64,000 nt of DNA, from the NCBI GenBank assembly GCA_039519185.1, contig CM076849.1, positions 67,574,784 through 67,638,783 of the forward strand, read 5' to 3'. Origin of the DNA: Astragalus membranaceus. Its lineage: Eukaryota; Streptophyta; Magnoliopsida; Fabales; Fabaceae. Both the position numbers and the translations under genes were made by a program. The number at the start of each line of letters is the position of its first letter. The stretch's first letter is position 1. Below are positions 22,231 to 32,329 of this stretch, piece after piece. The notes beneath the pieces are model-generated. The model was not told where the DNA came from. It worked only from the letters and a program-made list of their open reading frames with translations, and ran no database searches.

Positions 22231-23659
22231 CATAAGGTGTATCTTCCCCTTTTTCAATCTCAACTACCTCACCTTCATCTTGAATCTCTTTTTCTTTCTC
22301 ATTCTCATTCACACTATCCTCATTACTTCCCTTAGGTTCTTCTAATTGTCTACCACTCCTTAAAATGACGGCATTAATTTGGACCTTGGGGTTTGGTTCT
22401 GTTTGTCCAGGAAACATCTCGGTGGTTCTTTGGGACGAAGCGACTTGTTGAGCCACTTGTGAGATTTGAGTTTCCAACATCTTGTTATGGGTTGAAATTG
22501 AATCCACTTTTGATGTTAATTTGATGAGAGCATCATTCAAAAATCCAGTTTGGTTTTTCAATTCTTCATTTTGCTTTGTTTGGGTAATAACAAAATTTTC
22601 CAGCAATGTTTCCAAACTGGATTTTTGAGGAGCTCTTTGATTGTTTTGATTTTGAAATCCTGGGGGTGGTCTTACTGCTAGTTGGGATGGAGGATTTTTA
22701 TAAGAAAAATTTGGATGATTCCTCCATCTAGCATTGTATGTATTAGAAAATGGATCGCCCTTCTGAGCGTAATTTTCTTGCTCAAGGCCAGCAGTAGACA
22801 CCCTTAGTTGGCATTCAGTGCCTGTGTGGCCAACTATGCCACAGATTTCACAAGGTGGAGAAGTAGTAGGGGAAGGTGAAACAGCATTTACACTCAGCTT
22901 ATCAAATTTGGCAAACAATGCATCTACCTTAGAATCTATATGATCAAGGGAAGAGACTTCGTACTTACTTGGCTCTTTCTTTTGTGGAGATGGAGCAGTG
23001 ATGACTCTCTCGCTTGTCCATTGGGAGTGGTTCTGCTCCATGTCCTCAATCAGATCATAAGCTTCTTCAATATTTTTGTTCATTAGAACGCCGCCTGCAG
23101 CTGCATCAACAATCATCTTTGTGGTATATAACAGACCATTATAAAAAGTGTGGATGATCAACCATTTCTCTAGTCCATGATGGGGGCAAAGCCTTAGCAT
23201 TTCCTTGAAACGCTCTCATGCATCATAAAGAGACTCCCCATCATTCTAAGTGAATCTTGTAATTTGATTCCTCAGTTGAGCAGTTTTGCTTGGGGGAAAG
23301 AATCGGGTAAGGAATGCTTGCCTTAGTTGATCCCAAGTTGTGACAGATTCATTAGGTAGTGAGTGAAACCAAGCTCTGGCTTTATCCCTTAATGAAAAAT
23401 GGAAAAGTTTTAGCCTTATGGCTTCAGGAGTCACTCCATTCAATTTTAAAGTGCCACAGTATTCAAGAAAAATTGATAGATGAAGATTTGGATCATTAGT
23501 GGCTGATCCAGAAAATTGATCCTGTTGGACCATAGAAAGTAAGGACAGTTTGAGTTCAAAATTATTAGCATCAACGTTTGTATGCACAATAACACCATGG
23601 GGTTCTACCGTAGAAGGCGTAGCATACTCCTTGAGAGTGCGATTTTGATTATCCGCCAT
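22169..23659 (-). pseudogene. gag of element 2, broken
   Basis: Start at 23659 ([16 protein letters not shown]). The retrotransposon gag domain (EDPNLH-like block, [26 protein letters not shown]) is followed by an in-frame TAG at 23246-23248 and a TGA about 30 nt further on, at the tryptophan of the DAWERFKE block. The frame then reopens through PHHGLEKWL and the CCHC knuckle CEICGIVGHTGTEC to TPYVPPVV. There a deletion removes the end of gag and the beginning of protease, including the DLGAS active site seen in element 3. Confidence 0.85.
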
Positions 23660-25137
23660 TTCTTTGTTATTGCGCAATTCTCTTCTTCTTCTATGTAAGA
23701 ATCTTTCAATCTCAGTAAAATGTGATTACCAATGTAGTTTTGATGTTGATTAGCTGAAAGGGAATAGTTTTATATGAAGAAGTGATTTGTTGATTAAAAT
23801 TTAAGATGTAAAAAGCGCCTTGGAATTATGGTCAAATCACAATGACAGAATTAAAACAACCCCGTAACTATCCTCGATCTTATATTGAAATTCGTTTTTA
23901 AGGACAATGTATCCTTTTTGGTGTAATTCAAGTTTCCTTTCGAAATACAAGAACGTGTCTCGAAACAATGACCAAACCTATTCTCATGGTTGACCATTGC
24001 AGAGACCCATTAAGCGTAACCTTATTGTCCCAAGGCTATCAAAGCTATTCTCATGCTTTGATTTGCCTTGTCTAATTCCATTTGTTCTAATATCAAACTT
24101 CACATCTCGGTACTTCGTTTGATATTTGTTTTATAAAATAAATACGATGGAATTAGATTAAAAAGCAAACCCTAATAAGATAGCGTTTAGTCTTGGAATT
24201 GTTTGGAGACCCATCATTGGATTGTTTCCCACAATCCCAAGACTAAAGAAGTCTACTCACACATGATCATAGTAGACAAGGGAGTAGAAGAGAATGACAT
24301 AAAGGTAAATAACAAGAAATGTAAATGGCAGAATTATAAAGTTGCGAGAATGTAAATGACTGAATGTAAAAGAAAGCGATAGATGACAGAAAGTAAAGTT
24401 GCTGGAAATATAAGAACAGAAAATAAGAACAAGAAAGTAAAGTAAAGTAAGAATAAAAGCTAAAATGGAAGCAAGAACTTAGATAAACTTTGAGTGTAAT
24501 TTTCAAGTAAGCCAAGATGATATTACAGCTGAATTGGGGTCCTTTTTATAGCCTAGGATCAGTAGACAAGTCCTTAAATTCGAATTACATGTCATGATGA
24601 AGAGAATGGGAAAAGTTTTGTAACATCTTTTAAATTCTGCATAAGGCGCACAGATCGTGCTTAGGAGGCGCACGGACCGTGCTGCATGTAAGGCTTCTGA
24701 AATTCTGAACAGCAACAGGGCGCACGGACCGTGCTAGGAGGGCGCACGGATTGTGCGTATCGTGAAACTTTTGGAATTCCCAGCTGCGAGCATCACGCAC
24801 AGATCGTGCTTGCTGGGCGCACAGATCGAGCGTGCTTTAACCATTTTCCGCGCTTGGTTCCTCAAAACTGCGAACAGGATGCACGGACCGTGCTAGAACA
24901 CGCACGGACCGTGCGTCTACTCATGATATTCAGCTTTTATTCTGCTTAATTCTTCTCCTCTTCCTATTGTCTTTTGATCATTGCTCATTAATCATCCAAA
25001 ATTCCTCATTTGCTCCATAATTAGGCCTGAAAATAAAAAGTAACACTTTGTAGTAAAATAGCTCCAAAGTAGAACTACAATCCCACAATTTTTATTTAAT
25101 TCAAAATGCTAAAAACACACTAAATTAGGACTTATCA
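23659..25137 (-). repeat. 5' LTR and leader of element 2
   Basis: Starts TGATAAGTCC (25137 downward). A TATA box (CTATAAAAAGG) lies at about 24538-24550 on the minus strand. The block 24654-24922 holds eight copies of GCACGGACCGTGC or close variants, arranged as four pairs. ATCATGTGTGAGTAGACTT (about 24250-24270) matches the same site in the LTR of element 3. The LTR 3' border is not resolved; it should lie around 23.8-23.9 kb. Confidence 0.65.
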
Positions 25138-25950
25138 ACTAACAACTTCATATAAGACTTGAGGGGCTTCAAAGCACAAGAAAGGGCTTGATTAGGCATT
25201 TCAGATCTTTGGCCAGTGCACTAACTATTGATTTGGTGATTTCTCAGCGCTATAGCGTTAGATGCTATAGCACTGGTAATTTGATGAACAGCTTCAGCTG
25301 CAATGCCCTCATTACTGAACTCCTTATTTGTATTTCTTTCTTTTTTTTCTTTTCTTTTCTTTTTTTTTATATGCATTTTTGAAACAGTGCAGCATTTGTT
25401 TCGGGTAATTGCAGCTAATTACAATATACATGACCAATTGACAATACATTTGTATACTTTGTGAGCCTATTGCACTGACCATCTACGATCCACATACCTA
25501 GCCTTAATATAACCGATGCACCCCCAAATTTAGCTTCAAATGCTACCCTCAATTTTTAATAAAAACTTGACTAAACCTTGGTTAACTAGGACTAACTTCA
25601 GCATCAGATCATCCCTAGCTAACAAGGTACCTTGCTAAGCCTAGAGTTTGAGTGTAGAAGCAGCAATAAGACTAGTCATCAATCAAACAAGGCTACACTA
25701 CACATATACACTTAATCATCATTAAATTTAGCCCAACAAGTACAACTTCTATTACTGAAAAATTTAAAAATTGCAACTAATCATTCCTTTTTATTCAAAC
25801 AAAACATAACATTGACATTTATAAGGTCCTCCCCCCAACTTAAGATCTAGCAGTGTCCCCACTGCTCATGCATGCTAAAGGGAGAGTCCTATGACTAAAA
25901 CTCAACAGAAATAAAACTTTAAACATACTGTTAGATGCAAGAACAGATGC
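25138..25950. other. 3' non-coding part of element 1
   Basis: No coding family. Contains the motif CGCTATAGCGTTAGATGCTA at about 25249-25268, T-rich tract 25338-25370, and the sequence bordering element 2. Confidence 0.45.
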
Positions 25951-26240
25951 TCTAGCACTTAACAGGTTTATTGAAAACAGGCAAACAACATTTTTTTAAA
26001 GAAGGGTTAGAGTACTTGTCTGCTAACCCAGATTTGAGCCTTTTGCTTGCTCTGGTGGGCATTGTGGTGGCTCTGCTGTTGGGTGCCTTGGGCTTCTTCT
26101 TTGGTGGCTTCTTTTCTCGCTTCACAAAATTCACCCCTGCACAAAAGAAAAATTAAAAACACAAAATTGTTAGTTCAAATCCATGGGTTGCCTCCCAGGA
26201 GCGCTTGCTTTAAGAGTCTTCAGCCGGACTTCCTCTTTTG

Positions 26241-27377
26241 TTAGAGGTCTTGAAGTTCAATGGTGGTCTTGTCCCTGACCACATGTGTTCCAGAGTAGTG
26301 CTTCACCCTTTGACCATTGATTTTGAATGTTCCACCAGTGGCTTCATCAAACATATCCACAGCAGTTGCTGCAACATTCATGTGTTCAGCAGATGCTGTA
26401 GCAACAGATGCTGTAGCAGCAGATGCTACAGCCAGGTTTTCTTCAGCTTTTGGTTTTGACTGTTGTGGCAGCTGGTTGGTTTCTGGTTGTTTGATTTCAG
26501 CAATTACTTGAGTGCATTTGGTGATTTTTGGTGGTGAGGGTGGTGGTATGGGCTGTTTGGGTGGTGATTGTGGGGATAAGTTTTTGTGAGGTGGGGAAAC
26601 TTGTTGGTTGAGGGTTGCTTTAGGGCTTGGCTCAGGCTCAATCTCCTTAGCACTCTCTTCTTTTTCTTCTGATCCATCTCTTCCCCCCTCACTCTCCTTA
26701 GAGCTCTCGTTGACATCATCCTCACCTTGTAACACACCTTCTTCCACAAGCTTTTCTTTTTCAGTGTTGGCAAGAGCCTTGACCAAGTGGTCACCTTGCT
26801 TGTGGAAGTGTTTTTGAATAATAGAATCAAGAGACACCACAAAAGAACACTCCTCAATTCCTGGATCTGGGGACTTGAGAGCATTCATCGCATTAAACTT
26901 AATCTCTTGATCATTGACTCTCATAGTCAATTCTCCCTTCTAGACATCAATCAAAGTCTGGGCAATAGCTAGGAATGGTCTCCCAAGAATTATAGGAACC
27001 TCCTTATCTGCATCAAAATCAAGAGCAACAAAATCCACAGGAAAAACAAATTTGTCAACCTTAATAAGCACATCATCTATTATCCCCTCAGGATAGGCTA
27101 TGGACCTATCTGCTAACTGAAGGGTGACAGTGGTAGGCCTCACAGTACCAATACCAAGCTGTTTAAATATGGATTTGGGCATCAAATTGATGCTTGCCCC
27201 CAAATCACATAGTGCACGGCTACAATAAGATTTACCCATAGAACATGGTATTGTGAAACTGCCAGGATCCTTCAATTTCCTTGGGATCTTGTTCTGCATG
27301 ATCATGGTGCCATCTCCAGTCATTGCTATTGTCTCAAACTCTCCTAATCTCTTCCTCTTAGTGAGCACTTCCTTCAT
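26241..27377 (-). pseudogene. Protease of element 1 fused to the extreme C-terminus of the polyprotein
   Basis: Retropepsin with the active site CDLGASINLMP and the flap/ILGRPFLA region (27377-26943), a stop at 26940-26942, then an open frame 26930-26241 that begins like the normal post-protease segment. It passes into a Glu/Ser/Pro-rich linker and ends GGTFKINGQRVKHYSGTHVV, the C-terminal signature after the integrase in this lineage. About 900 residues of RT, RNase H and integrase are missing between. A conserved sequence GGGAGGCAACCCATGG follows at about 26182-26197 (minus strand), as it does behind pol in element 3. A short Lys-rich frame (26134-25952) follows. Confidence 0.78.
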
Positions 27378-27676
27378 AAATTTTGCATAGTTGGGAATTT
27401 GTTGAAGTCCTTCCAGCAGGGAACATTGATGATGAGTTGTTTCAGCACATCCAATAATTTACCAAATTGCTTGCTCTCATGAGCCTGCTTCAACCTGTGG
27501 AAAAGGAGGAGGAGGATATTCTGGAACAAGCTTAGGTGGTGGCACATGTGCAGGATCAGGCGCTATAGCAGTAGGTGCTATAGCATTAGAAGTATTTTTT
27601 TTTCTTTTTCAATTTTTTTATTTTTTTATTTTTCTTTTCTACCATCACCTGTTACATTAGATGGCCCTTGCAAATC

Positions 27677-29268
27677 TTACCCACTTCTTAAAGAAATAGT
27701 CTTAACATGCTCCTTCCCTGCTGCATGAGAAGTTGAAGCTTCAGTAGTGGAAGGTAATGATCCACTAGGCCTTTGGGTGAGAGCAGAGGCTATCTGCCCA
27801 ACTTGGGTCTCCAAATTCTTTATAGAAGCTTCATGAGTTTGCAAGGCTGTCTTACAATCACTCATGAAGGCTTTCAACAGAGTTTCCATAGCTGGGGTAG
27901 CTTGTCTTTGATGGTTCTGAGCAGGAAATCCTGGTGGCATAGCAGGTGTATTTGAATTTGTTGCTGCAGCATTGTTACCACCCCATCTGAAGTTAGGGTG
28001 ATTCTGCCAGTCAGGATTATAAGTATTTGAGTTGGGGTTATTGTTCTTGTTGAATTCCACATAATTAACAGAGACAGGATTGGTTGGACATTCTTCATAG
28101 AGATGCTCTCCTCCACAATAAACACACCTAGTTGATCTTGGAGGAGCTTGTTCAATGGCAGCCACAGTTGGTTCTGTTGCTGCTGTTGCGGCAGACGCTG
28201 TAGCATTGGAGGTGTTCATGTTTTTAATCATGTTGGTGAGAGAGGCCACTTGTGCTGATAGAGCTGAGACTTCACTAATTTCATGACTTCCAACTACCTT
28301 TTTCTGTGGAGTTAGCCTTTCTGTTGGCCATTGGTAGCTGTTTGTTGCAATGTTGTCTATCAATTCACAAGCTTCATTGTAGGAGGTCTTGAGTAACACA
28401 CCCCCAGAAGAAGCATCAAGCATAAGTCTGGTACCTGGTCCAATCCATTATAAAAGGTTTCCATTTGAATGATCACTGGTATGCCATGATGTGGACATTT
28501 CCTTAACAACTACTTCCATCTTTCCCATGCTTCAAATAGTGATTCAGATTCTTTTTTTGTTTGAATGCAGTAACTTCATTCCTTATTCTTGCATTTTTAC
28601 TAGGTGGAAAATATTTTGCCAAGAATTTTTCAGCCATTTCATTCCAAGTGTGGATAGAGTTAGGCTCTAGAGAAGTTAACCAGGCCTTAGCTCTATCCTT
28701 CAAGGAATAAGGAAAAAGTTTTAGCCTAAATGCATCATCACTAACTCCTGGAATGATAAAGTTACTGCAAACCTCCAAAAATTGTTTTAAATGTAAATAT
28801 GGGTCCTCTTGGAAAGAACCACCAAACTGACCTACTGTTTGGAGCATCTGGAACATCATGGGTTTGAATTCAAAATGAGTTGTTTGAAGAACAGGGCTTG
28901 CTATGCTTGTCTGTTTGGTGGTCAAACACAGCATAGTCCCTCATAGGTCTTTCCCTATCATTTACCATGTCTACAGGACCTTGGTTGATGAATTGTTCCC
29001 TGTACCAGTCTTCTGGATCATGTATTGTGACAGAATGAGTGATTGGACTACCTCCATGGATTGGACCACCACCAGGGTCAGATCTACCACCTCTTGTACT
29101 ACGGCCACTTCTGGAATTTGATCTTCCACCAATTGTACCTCTACCATAACCATTATGTTCTGACATGGTAGGCCTCAATTGTTGTAATCTCTGAAGTTGT
29201 CTTAACCTTCTGAATCTTCTTTCAGGTTCTGGATCCAACTCAAATTCTGGTGGTTGGGACATGGGCAT
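27677..29268 (-). pseudogene. gag of element 1, broken
   Basis: An Arg/Gly-rich N-terminus (29268-28870) overlaps, in another frame, the gag domain at 28934-28503 (DAFRLKLFPYSLKDRAKAWL, FLAKYFPPSKNARIRNEV). A frameshift in the A-rich KQKK segment precedes the next frame (28423-27677), which has a zinc knuckle CVYCGGEHLYEEC, an Asn-rich linker (NPNSNTYNPDWQNHPNFRW) and NHQRQATPAMETLL. The order and motifs are those of Athila gag. Repeated Ala-Thr-Ala-Ser residues come from a recurring short DNA motif described in the findings. Confidence 0.82.
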
Positions 29269-29391
29269 GCGCTATAGCACCTAATGCTGTAACACCAAGA
29301 AACAACACACCAGCGTAAAATCTTCACTAATATTGCTAAAAACTTAAACAATAAAAATTAAATGCAATCCCCGGCAACGGTGCCAAAAACT

Positions 29392-30651
29392 TGTTGTGCG
29401 AAAAGTAGTTTGTGCAAGTGTACACAATCGCAACAAGTAATATACAGGTAAGTAGAGATCGTACCCACGGGGATTAATGTTAATTTAAAAGTTTAAGTAG
29501 TTAACAAGCTAGTGAAACAAACAAAATAGTAACAACGATGTTTATATGCATTAAAAGTAAAGGTTGGTTGAGTGAAAACAGTAAAGAAAGTTCAAGAGTT
29601 GATAAAGTGAGTTGGACTGCTCTTTGCTAAGTAACTTCTCAGTAGTGAAGCGCAATAACGTTAGACGCTATAGCGTTAAGTGCTGTAGCATATGATTTTG
29701 TGCCTTTCGGTCACTGACGCCAAGGTTTTGTTACAAGACTCCTATGTCTAGGTTCTAAATAAGTCCACCCCTGTATAATGAAAAACCCACGGTATTCACC
29801 TTATGAACTATTGCTCCCCAATGTCTAGAGTTAAGAACAAGTTGTCTAAATGTCTTTAAACAACCTTTCATTCATATCAATCTTTGAGTTAGAATCGTAG
29901 ACCATGTCTGTACCTACGAATGTACCCATTTCAGTTGGCCAATCCCAAAACGAGTTTGAAAGCATTAAAGCACAAAGATTGAAACACAAACATCATAACG
30001 TTATATTAACAATACTAAAGAGTCATTACAAAGCTTAAAACAATCCAACTACTAAGTGTTTAGCTCATGATGAGCATCATCAACACAATACAAACTGAAA
30101 AGCTCATATTACCGAAAATGAAAAGAAGAAACAAGGTTGCAAAAGATGCACTTAGTGGACTCCTTCTCATGAGACGGGTAGATGACGTTACAGCACAGCT
30201 ACACAGCGTTGGAAATGATGATCTTCTCTTGAAAAATGAAAGTTTGAAGTGGAGGAGAAGGGTGTCAAGTTTTTTCTCTCCAAAAACTCTCTCCTTTTCG
30301 AAGTCTATGTTGTGAGAAAGAAGAAGTGAGATATCTTTGTTTATTCTCCATAAAGTAGCTTTCCAAAAAGGTGACTATGACACTTCTCACCAACTAAAGT
30401 GATTTTCCAACAACAAATGGACAAGTGTTCCATAAAGCCTTTTAGTTGGTGGATTCAGCAGCAAGTATATCCCTTAAATATGGGCTGAAGTGACATAAAG
30501 CTTGAGTTCTAAAATTGTCCAGTTTGTCCACCGTCATATAGCGCTTAACGCTGTAACACTTAACATAAACATTAAAATATACTCACAAAGGCACCAAATG
30601 TGTCAAATGATAACAAATTATCTCCTAACCCTTCTTTTACACTTCTTAACA
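29392..30651 (-). repeat. LTR of element 1 (5' LTR on the minus strand)
   Basis: On the plus strand it starts TGTTGTGCG at 29392; the far end is taken at CTTCTTAACA (30651), giving TG..CA ends and about 1,260 bp. The PBS follows immediately on the inner side. The same sequence recurs in part at 17554-18487, 44329-45007 and 49576-50267. The outer border is inferred from the transition to the FAR1-like fragment and is not backed by a target duplication. Confidence 0.7.
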
Positions 30652-30694
30652 CATATTTACATATTTAACCACATAATTACTTAAGAACTCACAT

Positions 30695-31676
30695 TTACTT
30701 AAGCCTAAAGAATATAAATAACTCATATAAATATGAGTTATCAGTAAGTAACTCATGTGTGTGAAGACCACACCTAACATTCACACGCCAACCCCTATGA
30801 TGTATTGTACAAGTAGCTCTCAATGTAAACGGACATCTTCTTTTCTTAGACCCGAAAACTCTAGAATCATTAGACCACCTCCCTTGCTTCTCGCAACAAA
30901 AAATAATATTATCTCTAGAACCCCTTTTAACTCCAACTTTGTCAGATCTTACAATGATAACCACAACTCCAATACGTCTCCCAAACGCTTTAGCCCACTC
31001 TTCTACATCCTCGCGTATAGAAAATATCTACTGTTCTGGACTGGGCCGCATCCCACAAAGAATACTGGGCCGGACCGAGCGGCCCAATAATCAGCCAGGT
31101 TTACACGTCGACTTGGAACGAGTCGCGACCCGTAAAGAATACTGGGCCTGTGCGAGCGGCCCAATAGCGACTCGGCGCCATCTAATGCCCACGATGGGAA
31201 GATCAACGGCGGAGAGGAACCCTCGCAGGATCCAACGGTCGCCTACAGCACCCCTGGTACTATATAAAGAGTCCATGACATCACCTGACAGGTACATTTT
31301 TAGACACACCGTTACTATACTCGAATATTACCCCACTGACTTGGGCGTTGGAATGCCATCGCAGGTACACCCCGCGGGAGCTCCGAACGCGACCAGCCAT
31401 CACACAGGAGCGACTTCAACAACTCGCCCAGGTTTTCAGATTAGCATCAGCACAGGTCTACTTACAGCATCAAAGGGACCGATCGCTCAGCGAAGAGTCC
31501 GGTTCATCTACAAAATAGAAAAATGTTACGTGCTTAATTAATTAAATATCTACCAAACTTTGATTAAAAAATTAGTATGAAAAATATACCCTCTCCGTCC
31601 AGAATGCCTCTGTAGTGTCTACCACGAAAGGAACAACTGGCGACTCTGTATGCGGGTCAATATCTATTTCAAAATA
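30695..31676 (-). pseudogene. FAR1/MULE-type transposase N-terminal fragment, copy A
   Basis: Two exons on the minus strand: about 31676-31590 (IDPHTESPVVPFVVDTTEAF) and about 31031-30695. The second shows a Cys/His pattern CCEKQGRW..SKKRRCPFTLRA..CGLHTHEL, the FAR1-type WRKY-GCM1 zinc finger seen in FAR1-related proteins and Mutator-like transposases. The catalytic MULE domain and everything downstream are missing; the frame runs into the LTR of element 1. A solo LTR sits exactly at the acceptor side of the second exon. Whether the source was a MULE or a host FRS gene cannot be told. Confidence 0.65.
31027..31511. mobile_element. Solo LTR of a Tat/Ogre-like Ty3/gypsy element
   Basis: The LTR is 31032-31506 (475 bp), starts TGTTCTGGACTGGG and ends CCGGTTCA, with a perfect 5-bp duplication TCTAC at 31027-31031 and 31507-31511. 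Copies B and C of this segment lack it and give the empty site GAAAATATCTACAAAATAG. A TATA box (CTATATAAAGAG) lies near 31260. The GACTTGGGCGTTGGAATGCC block near the 3' part resembles the LTR of element 4 (55492-55834). No internal retroelement sequence is present. Confidence 0.92.
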
Positions 31677-31699
31677 GAACAACAGTTATACAGAAATTA

Positions 31700-32060
31700 A
31701 TTTAAAAAAAACAAATCGGATTTACGTACCTCAAATGTAAATCCGCTTTGTATTTTTCAAAATCGGATATACCCCCATCCAGGTAAATTCGATTCATTAA
31801 AAGATATAAGCGAATTTACGTTTGGGGTACATAAATCCGATTGCGCATCGGATTTAGCTATACCTGTCAGGAAAAAATTTCGCTTTCTATACTGAAATAA
31901 ATGGTCAAATCGGATTTATCTATCAGTTTGATACATCCGATTTGACTTATGCGTGTGTATTTATTACATATTTAAAGCTAATCGAATTTACCTTGCATTT
32001 AGGTAAATCAGATTACCAGATAAAGTGGTCCCCCACCAGAGAATCTTCAAAAAGTCAATT
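31700..32060. repeat. Cluster of CGGATTTA palindromes, copy A
   Basis: At least ten copies of the AATCGGATTTA core occur in both orientations, several paired as palindromes around TACCTCAAACGTA-type spacers. The same cluster is found at 45590-45905 and 50875-51190. It lies upstream of the FAR1-like reading frame (minus strand), the position of a MULE terminal region, but no 9-bp duplication or terminal repeat could be set. Confidence 0.6.
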
Positions 32061-32166
32061 TTTGTTAATTATGTCAGGGGTATTTTCGGGATTACAATAA
32101 TGTGTGGGGGTAGAAGAGAGTTGATGGGGGTATAAAAAAAAACCCTAATATTTAAGTATTTAAGTT

Positions 32167-32295
32167 TTTGAGAAGTGGTTTCCAACAAACTTCACAAAAA
32201 ATCGAACAAAATGTATTTTAACTAAAAACACGATTATACATTGTAAGGGGAAAATGAAAGGTGTTTCTACCTTTATTTCGGTTTGATAAAATATA
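32167..32295. repeat. Left 129-bp direct repeat flanking the Helitron-derived insert
   Basis: Starts TTTGAGAAGTGG, ends GATAAAATATA; its partner is 35940-36068 with about 95 percent identity. Copies B and C contain this sequence once. Confidence 0.9.
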
Positions 32296-32329
32296 CTAGT
32301 GTGTTGAGCCGTGCGATGCACGGGCATAT

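Larger units (their letters stand above)
19020..25137 (-). mobile_element. Element 2: degenerate Athila-type Ty3/gypsy retrotransposon
   Basis: On the minus strand the 5' LTR starts TGATAAGTCC at 25137. The gag-pol region runs from 23659 to about 19020, where it is cut in the integrase C-terminus; no 3' LTR follows. The polyprotein is of the same lineage as element 3 (57543-62792), with 70-80 percent visual similarity over long stretches. The primer-binding site expected near 23860 is not recognisable. Multiple breaks in gag, protease, RT and integrase show a dead copy. Confidence 0.85.
25138..30651 (-). mobile_element. Element 1: internally deleted Athila-like retrotransposon (gag-protease only)
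   Basis: On the minus strand: LTR 30651-29392, then a primer-binding region reading TTGGCACCGTTGCCGGGGA at 29387-29369 (one mismatch to the tRNA-Asp PBS of element 3), gag, protease and a short polyprotein tail. RT, RNase H and integrase are absent. Element 2 borders its inner end at 25137/25138, so element 2 may have been inserted here, but with no second LTR or duplication this cannot be proven. The LTR fragment at 17554-18487 is its likely other end. Confidence 0.78.

Noticed and set aside
25952..26134. Lys-rich 60-residue frame in element 1 as a separate nucleic-acid-binding protein
   Set aside because: Too short, no relatives recognised, and located in the decayed 3' region of the element.
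30067..30315. Plus-strand frames starting MMSIINT in three places (30067, 44419, 49673)
   Set aside because: Their repetition reflects three copies of the LTR of element 1; the retroelement is read on the other strand.
30939..31541. 200-residue plus-strand frame across the solo LTR
   Set aside because: It spans the LTR insertion borders and target duplication, so it is a chance frame created by the insertion.
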